DNA from: Rhizobiaceae bacterium
GTDB lineage: Bacteria; Pseudomonadota; Alphaproteobacteria; Rhizobiales; Rhizobiaceae
NCBI GenBank assembly: GCA_020628035.1
Contig: JAHDFS010000008.1
Span: 1-48,409 of the forward strand
Length of the DNA stretch: 48,409 nt
Direction of reading: 5' to 3'
Part shown: positions 9,043 through 17,862 of the stretch, in pieces
How the letters are laid out: every line of letters starts with the position of its first letter
Position numbering within the stretch: position 1 is the first letter of the stretch
Notes under the pieces: model-generated
Databases searched by the model: none
What the model saw: the letters and a program-made list of their open reading frames with translations, nothing else
Told to the model about the DNA's origin: nothing
Made by a program: the position numbers and the translations under genes

Positions 9043-9345
9043 ATGAATTTATCTCCAAGAGAAAAAGACAAATTACTTGTCGCAATGGCAGCTATTGTTG
9101 CACGAAAACGTTTAGAACGTGGCGTTAAACTTAATCATCCTGAAGCGATTGCTTTGATCACTGACTTTGTGGTTGAGGGCGCACGCGATGGGGCATCTGT
9201 ATCAGACCTTATGGAACAAGGTGCACATGTCATTACCCGCGATCAGGTGATGGAAGGCATTCCTGAAATGATCCACGACATTCAGGTTGAAGCAACTTTC
9301 CCGGATGGCACAAAACTTGTCACCGTTCACGAACCCATTCGTTAA
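9043..9345 (+). CDS. ureA: Urease subunit gamma
   Basis: This 100-residue protein is the smallest structural subunit of the nickel enzyme urease, which hydrolyses urea to ammonia and carbamate in the cytoplasm. The family start [17 protein letters not shown] and the C-terminal [18 protein letters not shown] are both present. The frame is open upstream to 8956, but the ATG at 9043 matches the family N-terminus and has GGAA before it. It heads the urease operon; the usual preceding gene ureD is missing and an HlyD gene lies directly upstream. Confidence 0.97.
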   Translation: MNLSPREKDKLLVAMAAIVARKRLERGVKLNHPEAIALITDFVVEGARDGASVSDLMEQGAHVITRDQVMEGIPEMIHDIQVEATFPDGTKLVTVHEPIR

Positions 9346-9373
9346 AACATAATCTGCTTAAAGGACACATGTT

Positions 9374-9679
9374 ATGATACCTGGTGAAATTATCACTCAA
9401 GACGGCGAGATTGTTTTAAACGATGGATCTGATGCCATTACATTAAAAGTGGCCAATTCCGGTGACCGCCCCGTACAAGTTGGCTCGCACTATCATTTTT
9501 ATGAAACAAATGCGGCGCTTTTATTTGATCGCGAACAAACGCGCGGCATGCGTCTGGATATTGCCGCTGGTACGGCGGTACGTTTTGAGCCTGGTCAAGA
9601 ACGTGACGTGACGCTTATTCCAATTGGAGGAGCGCGCGAGATTTATGGGTTCAACCAAAAAGTCATGGGCAAACTATGA
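9374..9679 (+). CDS. ureB: Urease subunit beta
   Basis: A 101-residue structural subunit beginning MIPGEI and carrying the family motifs [19 protein letters not shown] and [14 protein letters not shown]. An AAGGA ribosome site lies a few bases before the ATG. It lies 28 bp after ureA, and its stop overlaps the start of the next gene as ATGA, implying translational coupling. Alpha, beta and gamma assemble as a trimer of heterotrimers, with the active site in UreC. Confidence 0.97.
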   Translation: MIPGEIITQDGEIVLNDGSDAITLKVANSGDRPVQVGSHYHFYETNAALLFDREQTRGMRLDIAAGTAVRFEPGQERDVTLIPIGGAREIYGFNQKVMGKL

Positions 9680-10065
9680 TCAAATCTGGGATCTCGGTAT
9701 GTTCGGTCGTTGTCCTGACTGCTGTCTCTCACATGGCGATGGCACAGGATTGGGACTGCACAAATGCAGGCAACCTGCCCCAACAAGGCATGAACTTTTG
9801 TGCCGCTCAAGATTTTGAAAAAGCAGATGCAGCGCTTAATGCGGCTTGGTCACTTATTCGCAAAGATGCGATCAAAGCCAGCGACGGCGCAGATCCATTG
9901 CTCGCAGGTCAACGCGCTTGGCTTGAATATCGAGATCACCAATGCGAAGCGGAATCGCTTATTTTCGAAGGTGGGTCATTGCAACCACTGATCATTTCAT
10001 CTTGTCGGGCGCGCATGACACGCGACCGGACAGAAGAGCTGCTTTTGATGGAGCGTTATAATTGA
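9676..10065 (+). CDS. LprI-like (DUF1311) secreted protein
   Basis: A 129-residue protein with a signal peptide of about 23 residues (cut near AMA-QD). The mature part carries Cys residues and the pattern AALNAAW...[19 protein letters not shown]...[14 protein letters not shown], typical of the LprI/DUF1311 family, some members of which inhibit lysozyme. It is exported to the periplasm, unlike the cytoplasmic urease around it, so a direct urease role is doubtful. It is coupled to ureB by an ATGA overlap and lies about 100 bp before ureC. Function here is unknown. Confidence 0.85.
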   Translation: MIKSGISVCSVVVLTAVSHMAMAQDWDCTNAGNLPQQGMNFCAAQDFEKADAALNAAWSLIRKDAIKASDGADPLLAGQRAWLEYRDHQCEAESLIFEGGSLQPLIISSCRARMTRDRTEELLLMERYN

Positions 10066-10166
10066 TCCGACCATCCAAAAATCGCGCAGTCGCGCAAACA
10101 ATCAAAATTCATCAGAATCTATTTCATTCTGGCCTAATCAATCTATGTCAATTCGGGGACAAATAA

Positions 10167-11879
10167 ATGCCTGCAAAAATTACTCGCTCTGCCTATGCCG
10201 ATATGTTTGGTCCTACAACAGGTGACAAAGTTCGTCTCGCCGACACAGAGCTCTTTATCGAGATTGAAAAAGATTACACGACCTATGGCGAAGAGGTGAA
10301 ATTTGGCGGTGGTAAAGTCATCCGTGATGGCATGGGTCAAAGCCAAGTCGCAAGACAAGATGGTGCTGTGGATACGGTGATCACCAATGCGCTGGTTGTG
10401 GACGTGACGGGCATTTACAAAGCTGATGTTGGGCTCAAAGATGGACGCATTGCTGCGATTGGTAAAGCAGGCAATCCCGATACACAAAGCAATGTTGATA
10501 TTGTTGTAGGTCCTGGCACAGAAGCCATTGCAGGTGAAGGCAAGATTTTAACCGCTGGTGGTTTTGACAGCCACATCCACTTCATTTGCCCGCAGCAAAT
10601 TGAAGATGCTTTGATGTCGGGTCTGACTACTATGCTTGGTGGAGGCACAGGTCCCGCGCATGGGACATTGGCAACCACATGTACACCAGGCCCTTGGCAT
10701 ATAGGCCGCATGATCCAATCTGCAGATGCTTTCCCTATGAACCTTGCTTTCGCTGGTAAAGGCAATGCATCAGTGCCAAAAGCGCTTGAAGAAATGATCC
10801 TTGGCGGTGCTTGCGCGCTTAAACTTCACGAAGATTGGGGCACAACGCCAGGCGCGATTGATAATTGTTTAAGCGTTGCAGACAGCTATGATGTGCAGGT
10901 CATGATCCACACAGATACACTTAATGAATCTGGTTTTGTGGAAACATCGTTGGGCGCCATGAAAGGTCGAACCATTCACGCATTCCACACAGAAGGTGCC
11001 GGCGGTGGTCATGCGCCAGACATCATCAAAGTCTGTGGTGAAAGCAATGTCTTACCGGCTTCCACAAACCCAACGCGACCCTATACGGTCAACACATTGG
11101 CTGAGCATTTGGACATGTTGATGGTGTGTCACCATCTTGACAGCGCGATCCCTGAGGATATCGCATTTGCTGAAAGCCGCATCCGCAAAGAAACAATAGC
11201 CGCAGAAGATATTTTGCATGATATGGGTGCGTTTTCGATCATCGCATCTGACAGCCAGGCCATGGGGCGTGTGGGCGAAGTGATTACGCGCACATGGCAA
11301 ACGGCTGACAAAATGAAAAAACAGCGTGGTTCTTTGCCAGAAGAAAAAGGCGACAATGATAATTTCCGCGTGCGTCGCTACATTGCCAAATACACGATCA
11401 ACCCGGCGATTGCCCATGGTATTTCGAAAGAAATCGGATCCATTGAAGTTGGCAAACGTGCTGATCTGGTTTTGTGGAATCCGGCATTTTTCGGCATAAA
11501 ACCGGATATGATCTTAATGGCGGGATCGATTGTGGCTGCGCCAATGGGTGATCCAAATGCGTCTATCCCTACACCGCAACCTGTGCACTACCGCCATATG
11601 TTTGGTGCCTATGGCAAAGCGGTTGAGCATTCTGCAGTTACATTTGTCTCTAAAGCAGCTCACGAGGCTGGTTTGCGCGACCAGCTGGGTGTGGCCAAAG
11701 AGCTTGTGGCTGTTGAAAACACCCGCGGCGGCATCTCAAAAGCAGATCTTTTGCTAAATAATGCGACCCCTAATGTTGAAGTTGATCCCGAAACATACGA
11801 AGTAAGAGCCGATGGTGAGCTCCTCACCTGCGAACCTGCCGATGTGTTACCTATGGCACAAAGGTACTTCTTATTTTAG
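10167..11879 (+). CDS. ureC: Urease subunit alpha (catalytic)
   Basis: At 570 residues it has the usual length. All metal and catalytic residues are present, offset by two from the Klebsiella numbering: His136 and His138 (DSHIHF), Lys219 (the lysine carbamylated in the family, KLHEDWG), His221, His248, His274, flap Cys321 and His322 (VCHHLD), and Asp362. The enzyme should be active if nickel is loaded. Maturation needs UreE, F, G and D, of which UreD is not encoded nearby. The ATG at 10167 follows GGGGACA. Confidence 0.98.
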   Translation: MPAKITRSAYADMFGPTTGDKVRLADTELFIEIEKDYTTYGEEVKFGGGKVIRDGMGQSQVARQDGAVDTVITNALVVDVTGIYKADVGLKDGRIAAIGKAGNPDTQSNVDIVVGPGTEAIAGEGKILTAGGFDSHIHFICPQQIEDALMSGLTTMLGGGTGPAHGTLATTCTPGPWHIGRMIQSADAFPMNLAFAGKGNASVPKALEEMILGGACALKLHEDWGTTPGAIDNCLSVADSYDVQVMIHTDTLNESGFVETSLGAMKGRTIHAFHTEGAGGGHAPDIIKVCGESNVLPASTNPTRPYTVNTLAEHLDMLMVCHHLDSAIPEDIAFAESRIRKETIAAEDILHDMGAFSIIASDSQAMGRVGEVITRTWQTADKMKKQRGSLPEEKGDNDNFRVRRYIAKYTINPAIAHGISKEIGSIEVGKRADLVLWNPAFFGIKPDMILMAGSIVAAPMGDPNASIPTPQPVHYRHMFGAYGKAVEHSAVTFVSKAAHEAGLRDQLGVAKELVAVENTRGGISKADLLLNNATPNVEVDPETYEVRADGELLTCEPADVLPMAQRYFLF

Positions 11880-11889
11880 GGATATATTT

Positions 11890-12186
11890 ATGATCTATTT
11901 GATCGCAACGTTGAAAATCAAACCTGGTAGCAAAGAGACTTTAAAAAAACTTGTAGCGCCATGCATTGAAGGCACACGTAAAGAACCTGGCAACATCTCT
12001 TATGATTTGTTTGAAAGCATGACAGATGAAAACACGCTGACATTTGTTGAACGCTGGGAAACTCAGGAAGCGGTGGATAACCACTTCACCGAACCTCATT
12101 TTTTAGCTTGGCGAGAAGCGGCATCTGAATATTTTCTAGATCGAAAGATTGAGATTATCACACCTCAAAACGTTGAAGAAAAATAG
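11890..12186 (+). CDS. Antibiotic-biosynthesis-monooxygenase (ABM) domain protein, putative quinol monooxygenase
   Basis: This 98-residue protein has the single ferredoxin-like ABM fold pattern: MIYLIATLKIKPGS, then EPGNISYDLFES, then FVERWETQEAVDNHFTEPHF. Related proteins (YgiN-type) act on quinols or are dimeric with unknown substrates. The frame is open upstream into ureC, but the ATG at 11890, 10 bp after ureC, gives the family N-terminus. It is embedded in the urease operon without an obvious link to urea metabolism. Confidence 0.85.
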   Translation: MIYLIATLKIKPGSKETLKKLVAPCIEGTRKEPGNISYDLFESMTDENTLTFVERWETQEAVDNHFTEPHFLAWREAASEYFLDRKIEIITPQNVEEK

Positions 12187-12199
12187 TCAAAGCAAGATT

Positions 12200-12418
12200 A
12201 TGCGCGCAGAGCTAAAAAGCAAAATCATTGAGGTTTGTAACGCCAAAATCGAAAAGAAAGGCGAGAATGTCGGTGTGTCATTTTACGCTTTCTTTGCGAA
12301 TAAAAACAGTGATCCGGATTTACTGATGGAAGCTGCCACCTGGTGGATCAAAACACATGAATTGGATCACTTTGAAAAAGCTGTCAAAATTCGTGATATG
12401 ATACGAGCCTTGCCATGA
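12200..12418 (+). CDS. Small conserved protein in urease operon (possibly DUF6500-like)
   Basis: A 72-residue protein, mostly helical and charged ([21 protein letters not shown]...[25 protein letters not shown]). I am not certain of the family; it resembles small unnamed proteins annotated DUF6500 from memory only. The ATG at 12200 is chosen because upstream in-frame codons overlap the previous gene. Its stop overlaps the ureE start as ATGA, so it is probably co-translated with ureE. No catalytic motif is visible. Confidence 0.7.
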   Translation: MRAELKSKIIEVCNAKIEKKGENVGVSFYAFFANKNSDPDLLMEAATWWIKTHELDHFEKAVKIRDMIRALP

Positions 12419-12885
12419 TCATTGCTGATAAAACAACATTTGATTTTGACAGCTCTGACGATACCATCACACTGGATGAGACAGCTCGTCATCGTCGTCG
12501 GATGAAAATGACTTCAGACAATGGCATCGAATTCCTGCTTGATTTACCCGAGGCAAAGCTCTTACGGCATGGTGAGGGTTTGATGCTCGATGATGGCCGG
12601 ATCATTAAAGTGCAGGCCGAGCCCGAAGAGTTGTATAAGGTATCCGGCAAGGATGCACATCACTTGCTCGCATTGACGTGGCAATTGGGCAACCGCCACT
12701 TGCCAACTCAAATCTTTAAAGATCATCTTCATATTCGTGCCGATCATGTCATCAAGGATATGCTGCTTGGTTTGGGTGCGCATGTCGAAGAGATATCAGC
12801 CCCCTTTGACCCAGAAGGTGGCGCATATTCGAGTGACCATGCGCATAGCCATGATCATAATCATGGACACCACCATCATGACTGA
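12415..12885 (+). CDS. ureE: Urease accessory protein, nickel metallochaperone
   Basis: A 156-residue protein with the UreE N-terminal domain (residues about 1-75) and the metal-binding domain ([16 protein letters not shown], then [25 protein letters not shown]). The tail from about 140 is rich in His ([15 protein letters not shown]), a nickel-storage tail known in many UreE proteins. It delivers nickel to UreG and urease. It overlaps the previous gene by 4 bp and ureF by 8 bp. Confidence 0.95.
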   Translation: MIIADKTTFDFDSSDDTITLDETARHRRRMKMTSDNGIEFLLDLPEAKLLRHGEGLMLDDGRIIKVQAEPEELYKVSGKDAHHLLALTWQLGNRHLPTQIFKDHLHIRADHVIKDMLLGLGAHVEEISAPFDPEGGAYSSDHAHSHDHNHGHHHHD

Positions 12886-13540
12886 TACGCAAACATCCCT
12901 CTTGCGATTAATGAGCTGGTTATCGCCGGTCTTTCCGATCGGCAGCTTCGCCTATAGCGCTGGGCTAGAACAGGCCAGCAAGAGTGGGGTCGTCACCAAT
13001 GCCAACGATCTTTCAGATTGGTTAAACGATGTGTTGAATTTAGGCAGCACTTGGAATGACGCGGTGTTCTTTTCAAACGCCTGGAAACTGGCACGAGAGA
13101 ACGAAAGCTTGATTGAAATTTCAACCTTGGCTGAAGCGATGGCAGGGACAAAAGAGCGCCACCAGGAAACAATTGCGCAAGGCAGCGCATTTTTAAAGGC
13201 AGCCAATGCTTGGGACATGAAGCGTTCAGAACTACCAGACCAATGTGTGCTACCAATTGCAGTGGGCGCAAGATGCGCTGACGCAGGTATTGAACTTTCG
13301 CCTGCCCTTTTGACCTATCTACAAGCTTTTGTGAGCAATCAATTGCAAGCAGCAATCCGGCTTTCCATCATAGGCCAAAATCAGGCGCTTGAGGTATTGG
13401 CAGAATTTGAGCACAAACTTATAGAGATAACAGATCGCGCTGCTCAATCCACTTTGGATGATATGGGCAGTTTCACAATTACAGCTGACATTTTATCGAT
13501 GCAGCACGAGAATATGGAATCCCGGATATTCCAATCTTAA
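12878..13540 (+). CDS. ureF: Urease accessory protein
   Basis: A 220-residue protein beginning [14 protein letters not shown], with the UreF hallmark [18 protein letters not shown] and a mostly helical remainder. UreF joins UreD and UreG in the apo-urease activation complex and gates GTP hydrolysis by UreG. The frame is open much further upstream, but those codons lie inside ureE; the ATG at 12878 gives the family length. An ATG five codons earlier (12863) is an alternative. Confidence 0.94.
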   Translation: MTDTQTSLLRLMSWLSPVFPIGSFAYSAGLEQASKSGVVTNANDLSDWLNDVLNLGSTWNDAVFFSNAWKLARENESLIEISTLAEAMAGTKERHQETIAQGSAFLKAANAWDMKRSELPDQCVLPIAVGARCADAGIELSPALLTYLQAFVSNQLQAAIRLSIIGQNQALEVLAEFEHKLIEITDRAAQSTLDDMGSFTITADILSMQHENMESRIFQS

Positions 13541-13584
13541 CATGCAAAACAATATGAAGTTTAGAGATATCGGAGTTTGTAGTC

Positions 13585-14196
13585 ATGGCTAAAGGAAACG
13601 GTCCCTTACGAGTTGGAATTGGTGGTCCAGTGGGATCAGGCAAGACGACTTTGACTGAGAAATTGTGCAAAGCCATGCGTGATAACTATTCCGTTGGCGT
13701 GGTCACCAATGACATTTATACACGCGAAGATGCAGAAGCTTTAATGCGCATGCAGGCTTTGCCGTCAGATCGTGTTGTGGGTGTTGAAACCGGCGGCTGC
13801 CCACACACAGCCATTCGCGAAGATGCATCGTTAAACCTACGCGCCATTGACCAATTGTGTGAAACTCATCCGGATTTGGATATTATCTTCATCGAATCTG
13901 GTGGGGATAACCTGGCTGCGACATTTTCACCCGATTTAGCTGATCTCACCCTTTATGTGATCTCTGTTTGCCAGGGCGAAGAGATCCCGCGAAAAGGTGG
14001 TCCTGCCATCACCCGCTCGGATTTGTTGATTATCAATAAACAAGACCTTGCACCCCATGTAGAGGTTGATTTGAGCGTTATGGAACGGGATGCAAAACGC
14101 GTTCGCGCCAATGATAATCACATTTTCACCGATATGAAACGCGGCAACGGCACTGATGATATCGTCAGTTTTTTGGTGGATAAAGGCGGTTTATAA
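13585..14196 (+). CDS. ureG: Urease accessory GTPase
   Basis: This 203-residue SIMIBI-class GTPase supplies energy for nickel insertion. The P-loop [10 protein letters not shown], the ExxD-like ESGGDN, the Cys-Pro-His metal site in [13 protein letters not shown], and the base-recognition NKQDLAP are all present. A GGAG ribosome site precedes the ATG. It is the last gene of the urease operon; a ureD homologue does not follow. Confidence 0.97.
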   Translation: MAKGNGPLRVGIGGPVGSGKTTLTEKLCKAMRDNYSVGVVTNDIYTREDAEALMRMQALPSDRVVGVETGGCPHTAIREDASLNLRAIDQLCETHPDLDIIFIESGGDNLAATFSPDLADLTLYVISVCQGEEIPRKGGPAITRSDLLIINKQDLAPHVEVDLSVMERDAKRVRANDNHIFTDMKRGNGTDDIVSFLVDKGGL

Positions 14197-14423
14197 CCGC
14201 ACCCCAATGCTCCCCCTAAAATCTTGAATTGATAGAAGCTTCTAAATTAGGGCTTCACATAATTGTATTTATGTATACATTGTTCGTACCGAAACCATAA
14301 TCTAGTCGGTATTACTACGGATTGATTATTGATATTGGTAATTTTAGTTTACCAATCATCAATTTTGATTGAGGATTCAAATTGATCCAAATTTTAAAAT
14401 CGTGATTTCTTTGGGAGGAACAC
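14197..14423 (+). promoter_or_regulatory. Region upstream of TRAP dctP with inverted repeats
   Basis: No gene is seen in this 227-bp AT-rich region. It contains a 12-bp palindrome TAGAAGCTTCTA (14233-14244), TACCGA (14287-14292) with TCGGTA (14306-14311), and ATTGGTAA (14334-14341) with TTACCAAT (14349-14356). The last two lie 70-140 nt before dctP and could be operators. GGGAGGA just before the ATG at 14424 is a strong ribosome site, as expected for an abundant binding protein. Confidence 0.35.
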
Positions 14424-15461
14424 ATGAAAAAAACATTACTCGCGGCCGTCGCCAGCACAGCACTGATGATGGGCTCAGCGTCCGCTCAGCAAAGTTTGGA
14501 AATGACATCATCATTTGGCCAAAACTTGCCTATCCTTGGTACAGCGGCTCTCGACTTCGTTTCTAAAATTAATGGCATTTCTGAAGACGTTGAATTTGAG
14601 CATTTTGATCCAGGTAAGCTTGTTCCTACTCTAGAAGCACTTGATGCGATCTCTAATGGTTCTGTTGATGCTGGTTACGCAACATCAGGTTACTGGCAGG
14701 GTAAGATCACAGCAGCTTCACTCTTTGCGGCTGTGCCATTTGGCCCAGAAGCTGGTGAGTTCATGGGTTGGATTCTCTACGGCAATGGCGGCAAGCTATG
14801 GCAGGAAATGTATGACCAAGCAGGTTATAATGTTGTTGCAACACCATGTGGTGTGATCGCGCCTGAAACATCTGGCTGGTTCAAAAAAGAGATCAACACA
14901 TTGGATGACCTTAAAGGTCTGAACATGCGTTTCTTCGGTCTTGGTGCGAAAGTTATGGAGCGTCTTGGCGTTTCAACATCGCTTCTAGGTGCGTCTGACA
15001 TCTTCCCTGCTCTAGAGCGCGGCGCGATTGATGCGACAGAGTTCTCGATGCCTCGTATTGATGCACGTTTGGGCTTCCACAAGATTGCGAAGTACAACTA
15101 CTTCCCAGGTTGGCACCAGCCTTCAACATTGTTTGAGCTTTTGATCAACAAAGATGTGTATGATGAGCTAACAGACCGCGCGAAAGAGCAGATCAAAGTT
15201 GCTTGTCTTGCAAACATCACCACCAACTTGGCGGAAGGTGAAGCAACAAACTATGCTGCTATGGTTGATAACACTGAAAACAATGGTGTGACCATCAAGC
15301 AATGGAGCCCTGAGATCCTTGCTGCATTTGAAGAAAACTGGAACGCTGTGGCTGCTGAACTTGCTGCAGAAGACGAGTTCTTTAAGAAAGTGTGGGACGA
15401 CCTAGCTGAATACCGTAAAGGTTATGCAGTTTGGTCTAAGAGTATCTACCTTCCTCGCTAA
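14424..15461 (+). CDS. TRAP transporter substrate-binding protein (DctP type)
   Basis: A 345-residue periplasmic protein with a clear signal peptide (cut near ASA-QQ). The middle contains DDLKGLNMRFFG, whose Arg is the residue that usually binds the substrate carboxylate in DctP proteins, and the hinge region ALERGAIDATEFSMPRID. The sequence is closer in feel to the keto-acid (TakP-like) group than to sialic-acid binders, but the ligand cannot be fixed by eye. It is followed by the membrane subunits and lies between urease and xylose genes. Confidence 0.92.
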   Translation: MKKTLLAAVASTALMMGSASAQQSLEMTSSFGQNLPILGTAALDFVSKINGISEDVEFEHFDPGKLVPTLEALDAISNGSVDAGYATSGYWQGKITAASLFAAVPFGPEAGEFMGWILYGNGGKLWQEMYDQAGYNVVATPCGVIAPETSGWFKKEINTLDDLKGLNMRFFGLGAKVMERLGVSTSLLGASDIFPALERGAIDATEFSMPRIDARLGFHKIAKYNYFPGWHQPSTLFELLINKDVYDELTDRAKEQIKVACLANITTNLAEGEATNYAAMVDNTENNGVTIKQWSPEILAAFEENWNAVAAELAAEDEFFKKVWDDLAEYRKGYAVWSKSIYLPR

Positions 15462-15480
15462 TATTTAGCACATGACTTTG

Positions 15481-15511
15481 AGGGCGACTTTTTCTAACAT
15501 AAAGTCGCCCT
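15481..15511 (+). terminator. Stem-loop between dctP and dctQ
   Basis: AGGGCGACTTT (15481-15491) is the exact reverse complement of AAAGTCGCCCT (15501-15511), with a 9-nt loop. Only a short T-rich stretch follows, so it may be a partial terminator or an RNA-stabilising hairpin. Such structures commonly let a binding-protein gene be expressed more strongly than its membrane subunits. Confidence 0.65.
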
Positions 15512-15550
15512 TTCTGTATGAAATTGGCAAGCTCATTTTGGGAGAATATT

Positions 15551-16354
15551 ATGCCTGACCGTACGTTGGATGTCGTAGAAGTTGCTGCAAAATCGATAGC
15601 AATCAGCGACCCCGGTGATCGCAACAAAGAAGAACATCTGTGGGGAGATCGCCTTGTCATTGGCGTCGGCAACATTGTTGCCTGGATATTCCCGATCTTG
15701 ATGGTTGCCATTGTTATTCAAGTTATTATCCGAAAATTTGGTCACAATCAGGCTTGGCTTGATGATGCGCAATGGTGGATGTATGGCTTTGCGATGCTTA
15801 CCGCTTTTGGTTATGCCATCACAACGGAAAGCCATGTGCGCGTTGATATTCTTCACCAAAACTTTTCGAAAAAGAAGAAAGCACGGATAGAAGTTTTTGG
15901 TCTTGGTTGGCTTGCATTACCATTCCTCGCCATTATGACAGATGTGATGATGCATTACGGCTGGGCATCTTGGGTAGCAGGTGAAGGATCCGATAGTGCA
16001 AACGGCTTGCATATGCTTTATCTGCTTAAGCTATCTCTACCGGTGCTGTTCTTCTTAGGTATCATCGCTGCGTGGTCGACCATGGTCCGTCACGTATCGA
16101 AATTCACAGAAGTACGTTTCTGGAAACTCATTATCGCAGCATTCCCATTTTCAGTTTTTGCTGCCGAGCGTCTATTCTATTACGGCTCTTGGTGGTTTGT
16201 CAGACTAACCAATCCAGAAATCCAAGAACGTCGTATTTCTCGTGAACCACTTCTGGAAGCTTCGACATATTATGGCTTTGGAATTTTGGTTGTTATATTT
16301 GTGGTCAGTTTCATCATTGCTCGCAACAAAAATAATAAAAAAGAGGCAGCATAA
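15551..16354 (+). CDS. TRAP transporter small permease (DctQ type)
   Basis: A 267-residue membrane protein with four main hydrophobic segments and the DctQ-like core WLDDAQWWMYGFAMLTAFGYAITTESHVRVDIL, plus additional C-terminal hydrophobic parts that make it longer than many DctQ subunits. GGGAG precedes the ATG at 15551, which is preferred over an in-frame start at 15518. It pairs with the large permease that begins 2 bp later. Confidence 0.9.
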   Translation: MPDRTLDVVEVAAKSIAISDPGDRNKEEHLWGDRLVIGVGNIVAWIFPILMVAIVIQVIIRKFGHNQAWLDDAQWWMYGFAMLTAFGYAITTESHVRVDILHQNFSKKKKARIEVFGLGWLALPFLAIMTDVMMHYGWASWVAGEGSDSANGLHMLYLLKLSLPVLFFLGIIAAWSTMVRHVSKFTEVRFWKLIIAAFPFSVFAAERLFYYGSWWFVRLTNPEIQERRISREPLLEASTYYGFGILVVIFVVSFIIARNKNNKKEAA

Positions 16355-16356
16355 TC

Positions 16357-17805
16357 ATGGAAATCTTGTCCCTCATCGGAACAGTCTTAAACATGAACCA
16401 GTTCTTGGTTCTCATGCTGTTCCTAACCTTCATCTTCATGCTGTTTCGCGGCATTCCCGTTGCGTTTGCGCTTGTGGGTGTTGGTCTATTATTCGGTATT
16501 TTGGGTGAGTTTGTGCTTGATCCAAATGCCAAAGCCATCTCGCAATATATCGACTTTGATCGAACACGTATCACCTACAAAAAACTCTTTGCCATTTCAG
16601 GACGTTTCTTTGGCGGTGTGATTAAAAACCCTGTTCTTGTAGCATTACCGATGTTTATCTTTATGGGCTTGATGCTGGATCAATCCGGTGTCGCACAAAA
16701 AATGATGAAGGCCATGCAGGCACTATTTGGTTCGCTGCGTGGTGGTTTGGCTTTGTCTGTGATGTTGATCGGCATTATTCTCGCTGCATCAACTGGCGTG
16801 ATTGGTGCATCTGTTGTGTTGCTCGGCGTGATGGGCATTCCAACAATGATGAACCAAAACTACAATAAGGAAATCGCAACCGGCACGATCGCGGCATCTG
16901 GTACTTTGGGAATTCTGATCCCGCCATCCATCATGCTGGTGATCATGTCTGACCAATTGGCGATTAGCCTTGGTGACCTCTTTATGGGCGCTCTATTCCC
17001 TGGTCTCATCCTTGGCGGTCTGTATATCGTGTTCATCATCCTGTACGGAATTATAAACCCCAAAGCGATGCCTTTGCCGGAAAACAGAGAGCCTGTTTCC
17101 ATGAAAGTGATCATGGATGTGGCAGTGTCGGTTATCCCACCACTATTGCTGATCCTATTGGTTCTGGGTTCCATCTTCTTTGGTCTGGCAACACCAACCG
17201 AAGCGTCTGGTCTTGGCGCGATGGGTGCAACATTGCTTGCACTTGTTAGCCGCAATTTGAACTTCAAAGTCTTTAAAGATGTGATGCGCCAAACGCTGAA
17301 CACATCAGGTTACATTGTTGGTATCTTTATTGCAGCCAGCTTCTTTGCCTTCATCTTACGCCGTTATGGCGGTGATGAAATCATCGAAAATTTGGTCACA
17401 GGTGCTTCTGACAATCCTTATGTGGTAATTGGCTTCATCCTCTTTATCATCTTCTGCTTGGGTTTCTTGCTCGACTGGATTGAGATCACATTGATCATCA
17501 TGCCGCTTATGTTGCCGGTTGTTCTCGCGCTTGATCTTCCAGTTGAAGGTTATGGTGTAGTGGATAATCCATCTGTTGTTTGGTTCGCGATCCTTGTGGC
17601 CGTGACACTTCAAACGTCATTCTTAACCCCGCCGGTTGGGTTTGCGCTCTTTTATCTTAAAGGCGTATGTCCACCTGAAATTACGCTGGGGCATATTTAT
17701 CGCGGTATTATCCCGTTCGTGTTGGTCCAATTGTTAGGCTTGGGGATTGTGTTCTACTTCCCCGAATTATCGACCTGGCTCCCGGCCATCGCATACGGAA
17801 ATTAA
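16357..17805 (+). CDS. TRAP transporter large permease (DctM type)
   Basis: This 482-residue polytopic protein is the sodium-driven transport subunit. Recognisable stretches include FMLFRGIPVAFALVGVGL near the N-terminus, ASTGVIGASVVLLGVMGIPTMM, and TLGILIPPSIMLVIMSDQ; the C-terminal QTSFLTPPVGFALFYLKGV is a family hallmark. It is somewhat longer than the usual 425-430 residues because of an insert near 45-85. Together with the preceding two genes it makes a complete importer, probably of an organic acid. Confidence 0.94.
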   Translation: MEILSLIGTVLNMNQFLVLMLFLTFIFMLFRGIPVAFALVGVGLLFGILGEFVLDPNAKAISQYIDFDRTRITYKKLFAISGRFFGGVIKNPVLVALPMFIFMGLMLDQSGVAQKMMKAMQALFGSLRGGLALSVMLIGIILAASTGVIGASVVLLGVMGIPTMMNQNYNKEIATGTIAASGTLGILIPPSIMLVIMSDQLAISLGDLFMGALFPGLILGGLYIVFIILYGIINPKAMPLPENREPVSMKVIMDVAVSVIPPLLLILLVLGSIFFGLATPTEASGLGAMGATLLALVSRNLNFKVFKDVMRQTLNTSGYIVGIFIAASFFAFILRRYGGDEIIENLVTGASDNPYVVIGFILFIIFCLGFLLDWIEITLIIMPLMLPVVLALDLPVEGYGVVDNPSVVWFAILVAVTLQTSFLTPPVGFALFYLKGVCPPEITLGHIYRGIIPFVLVQLLGLGIVFYFPELSTWLPAIAYGN

Positions 17806-17810
17806 CAACA

Positions 17811-17838
17811 AAACCCGCTCAAACCGAGCGGGTTTTTC
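17811..17838. terminator. Bidirectional rho-independent terminator between dctM and ROK gene
   Basis: AAACCCGCTC (17811-17820) and GAGCGGGTTT (17826-17835) form a perfect 10-bp stem with a 5-nt loop, followed by further Ts. It sits between two convergent genes and has A-rich sequence on the opposite side, so it can serve both. Confidence 0.9.
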
Positions 17839-17862
17839 TTATGTTTTTGAGTGTTGTATGAG

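Noticed and set aside
8847-9071. Antisense ORF of 74 codons overlapping the ureA start
   Set aside because: It reads fairly protein-like but overlaps the ureA promoter, dyad and start on the other strand, has no recognisable family and no good ribosome site. A gene remnant is possible but cannot be supported.
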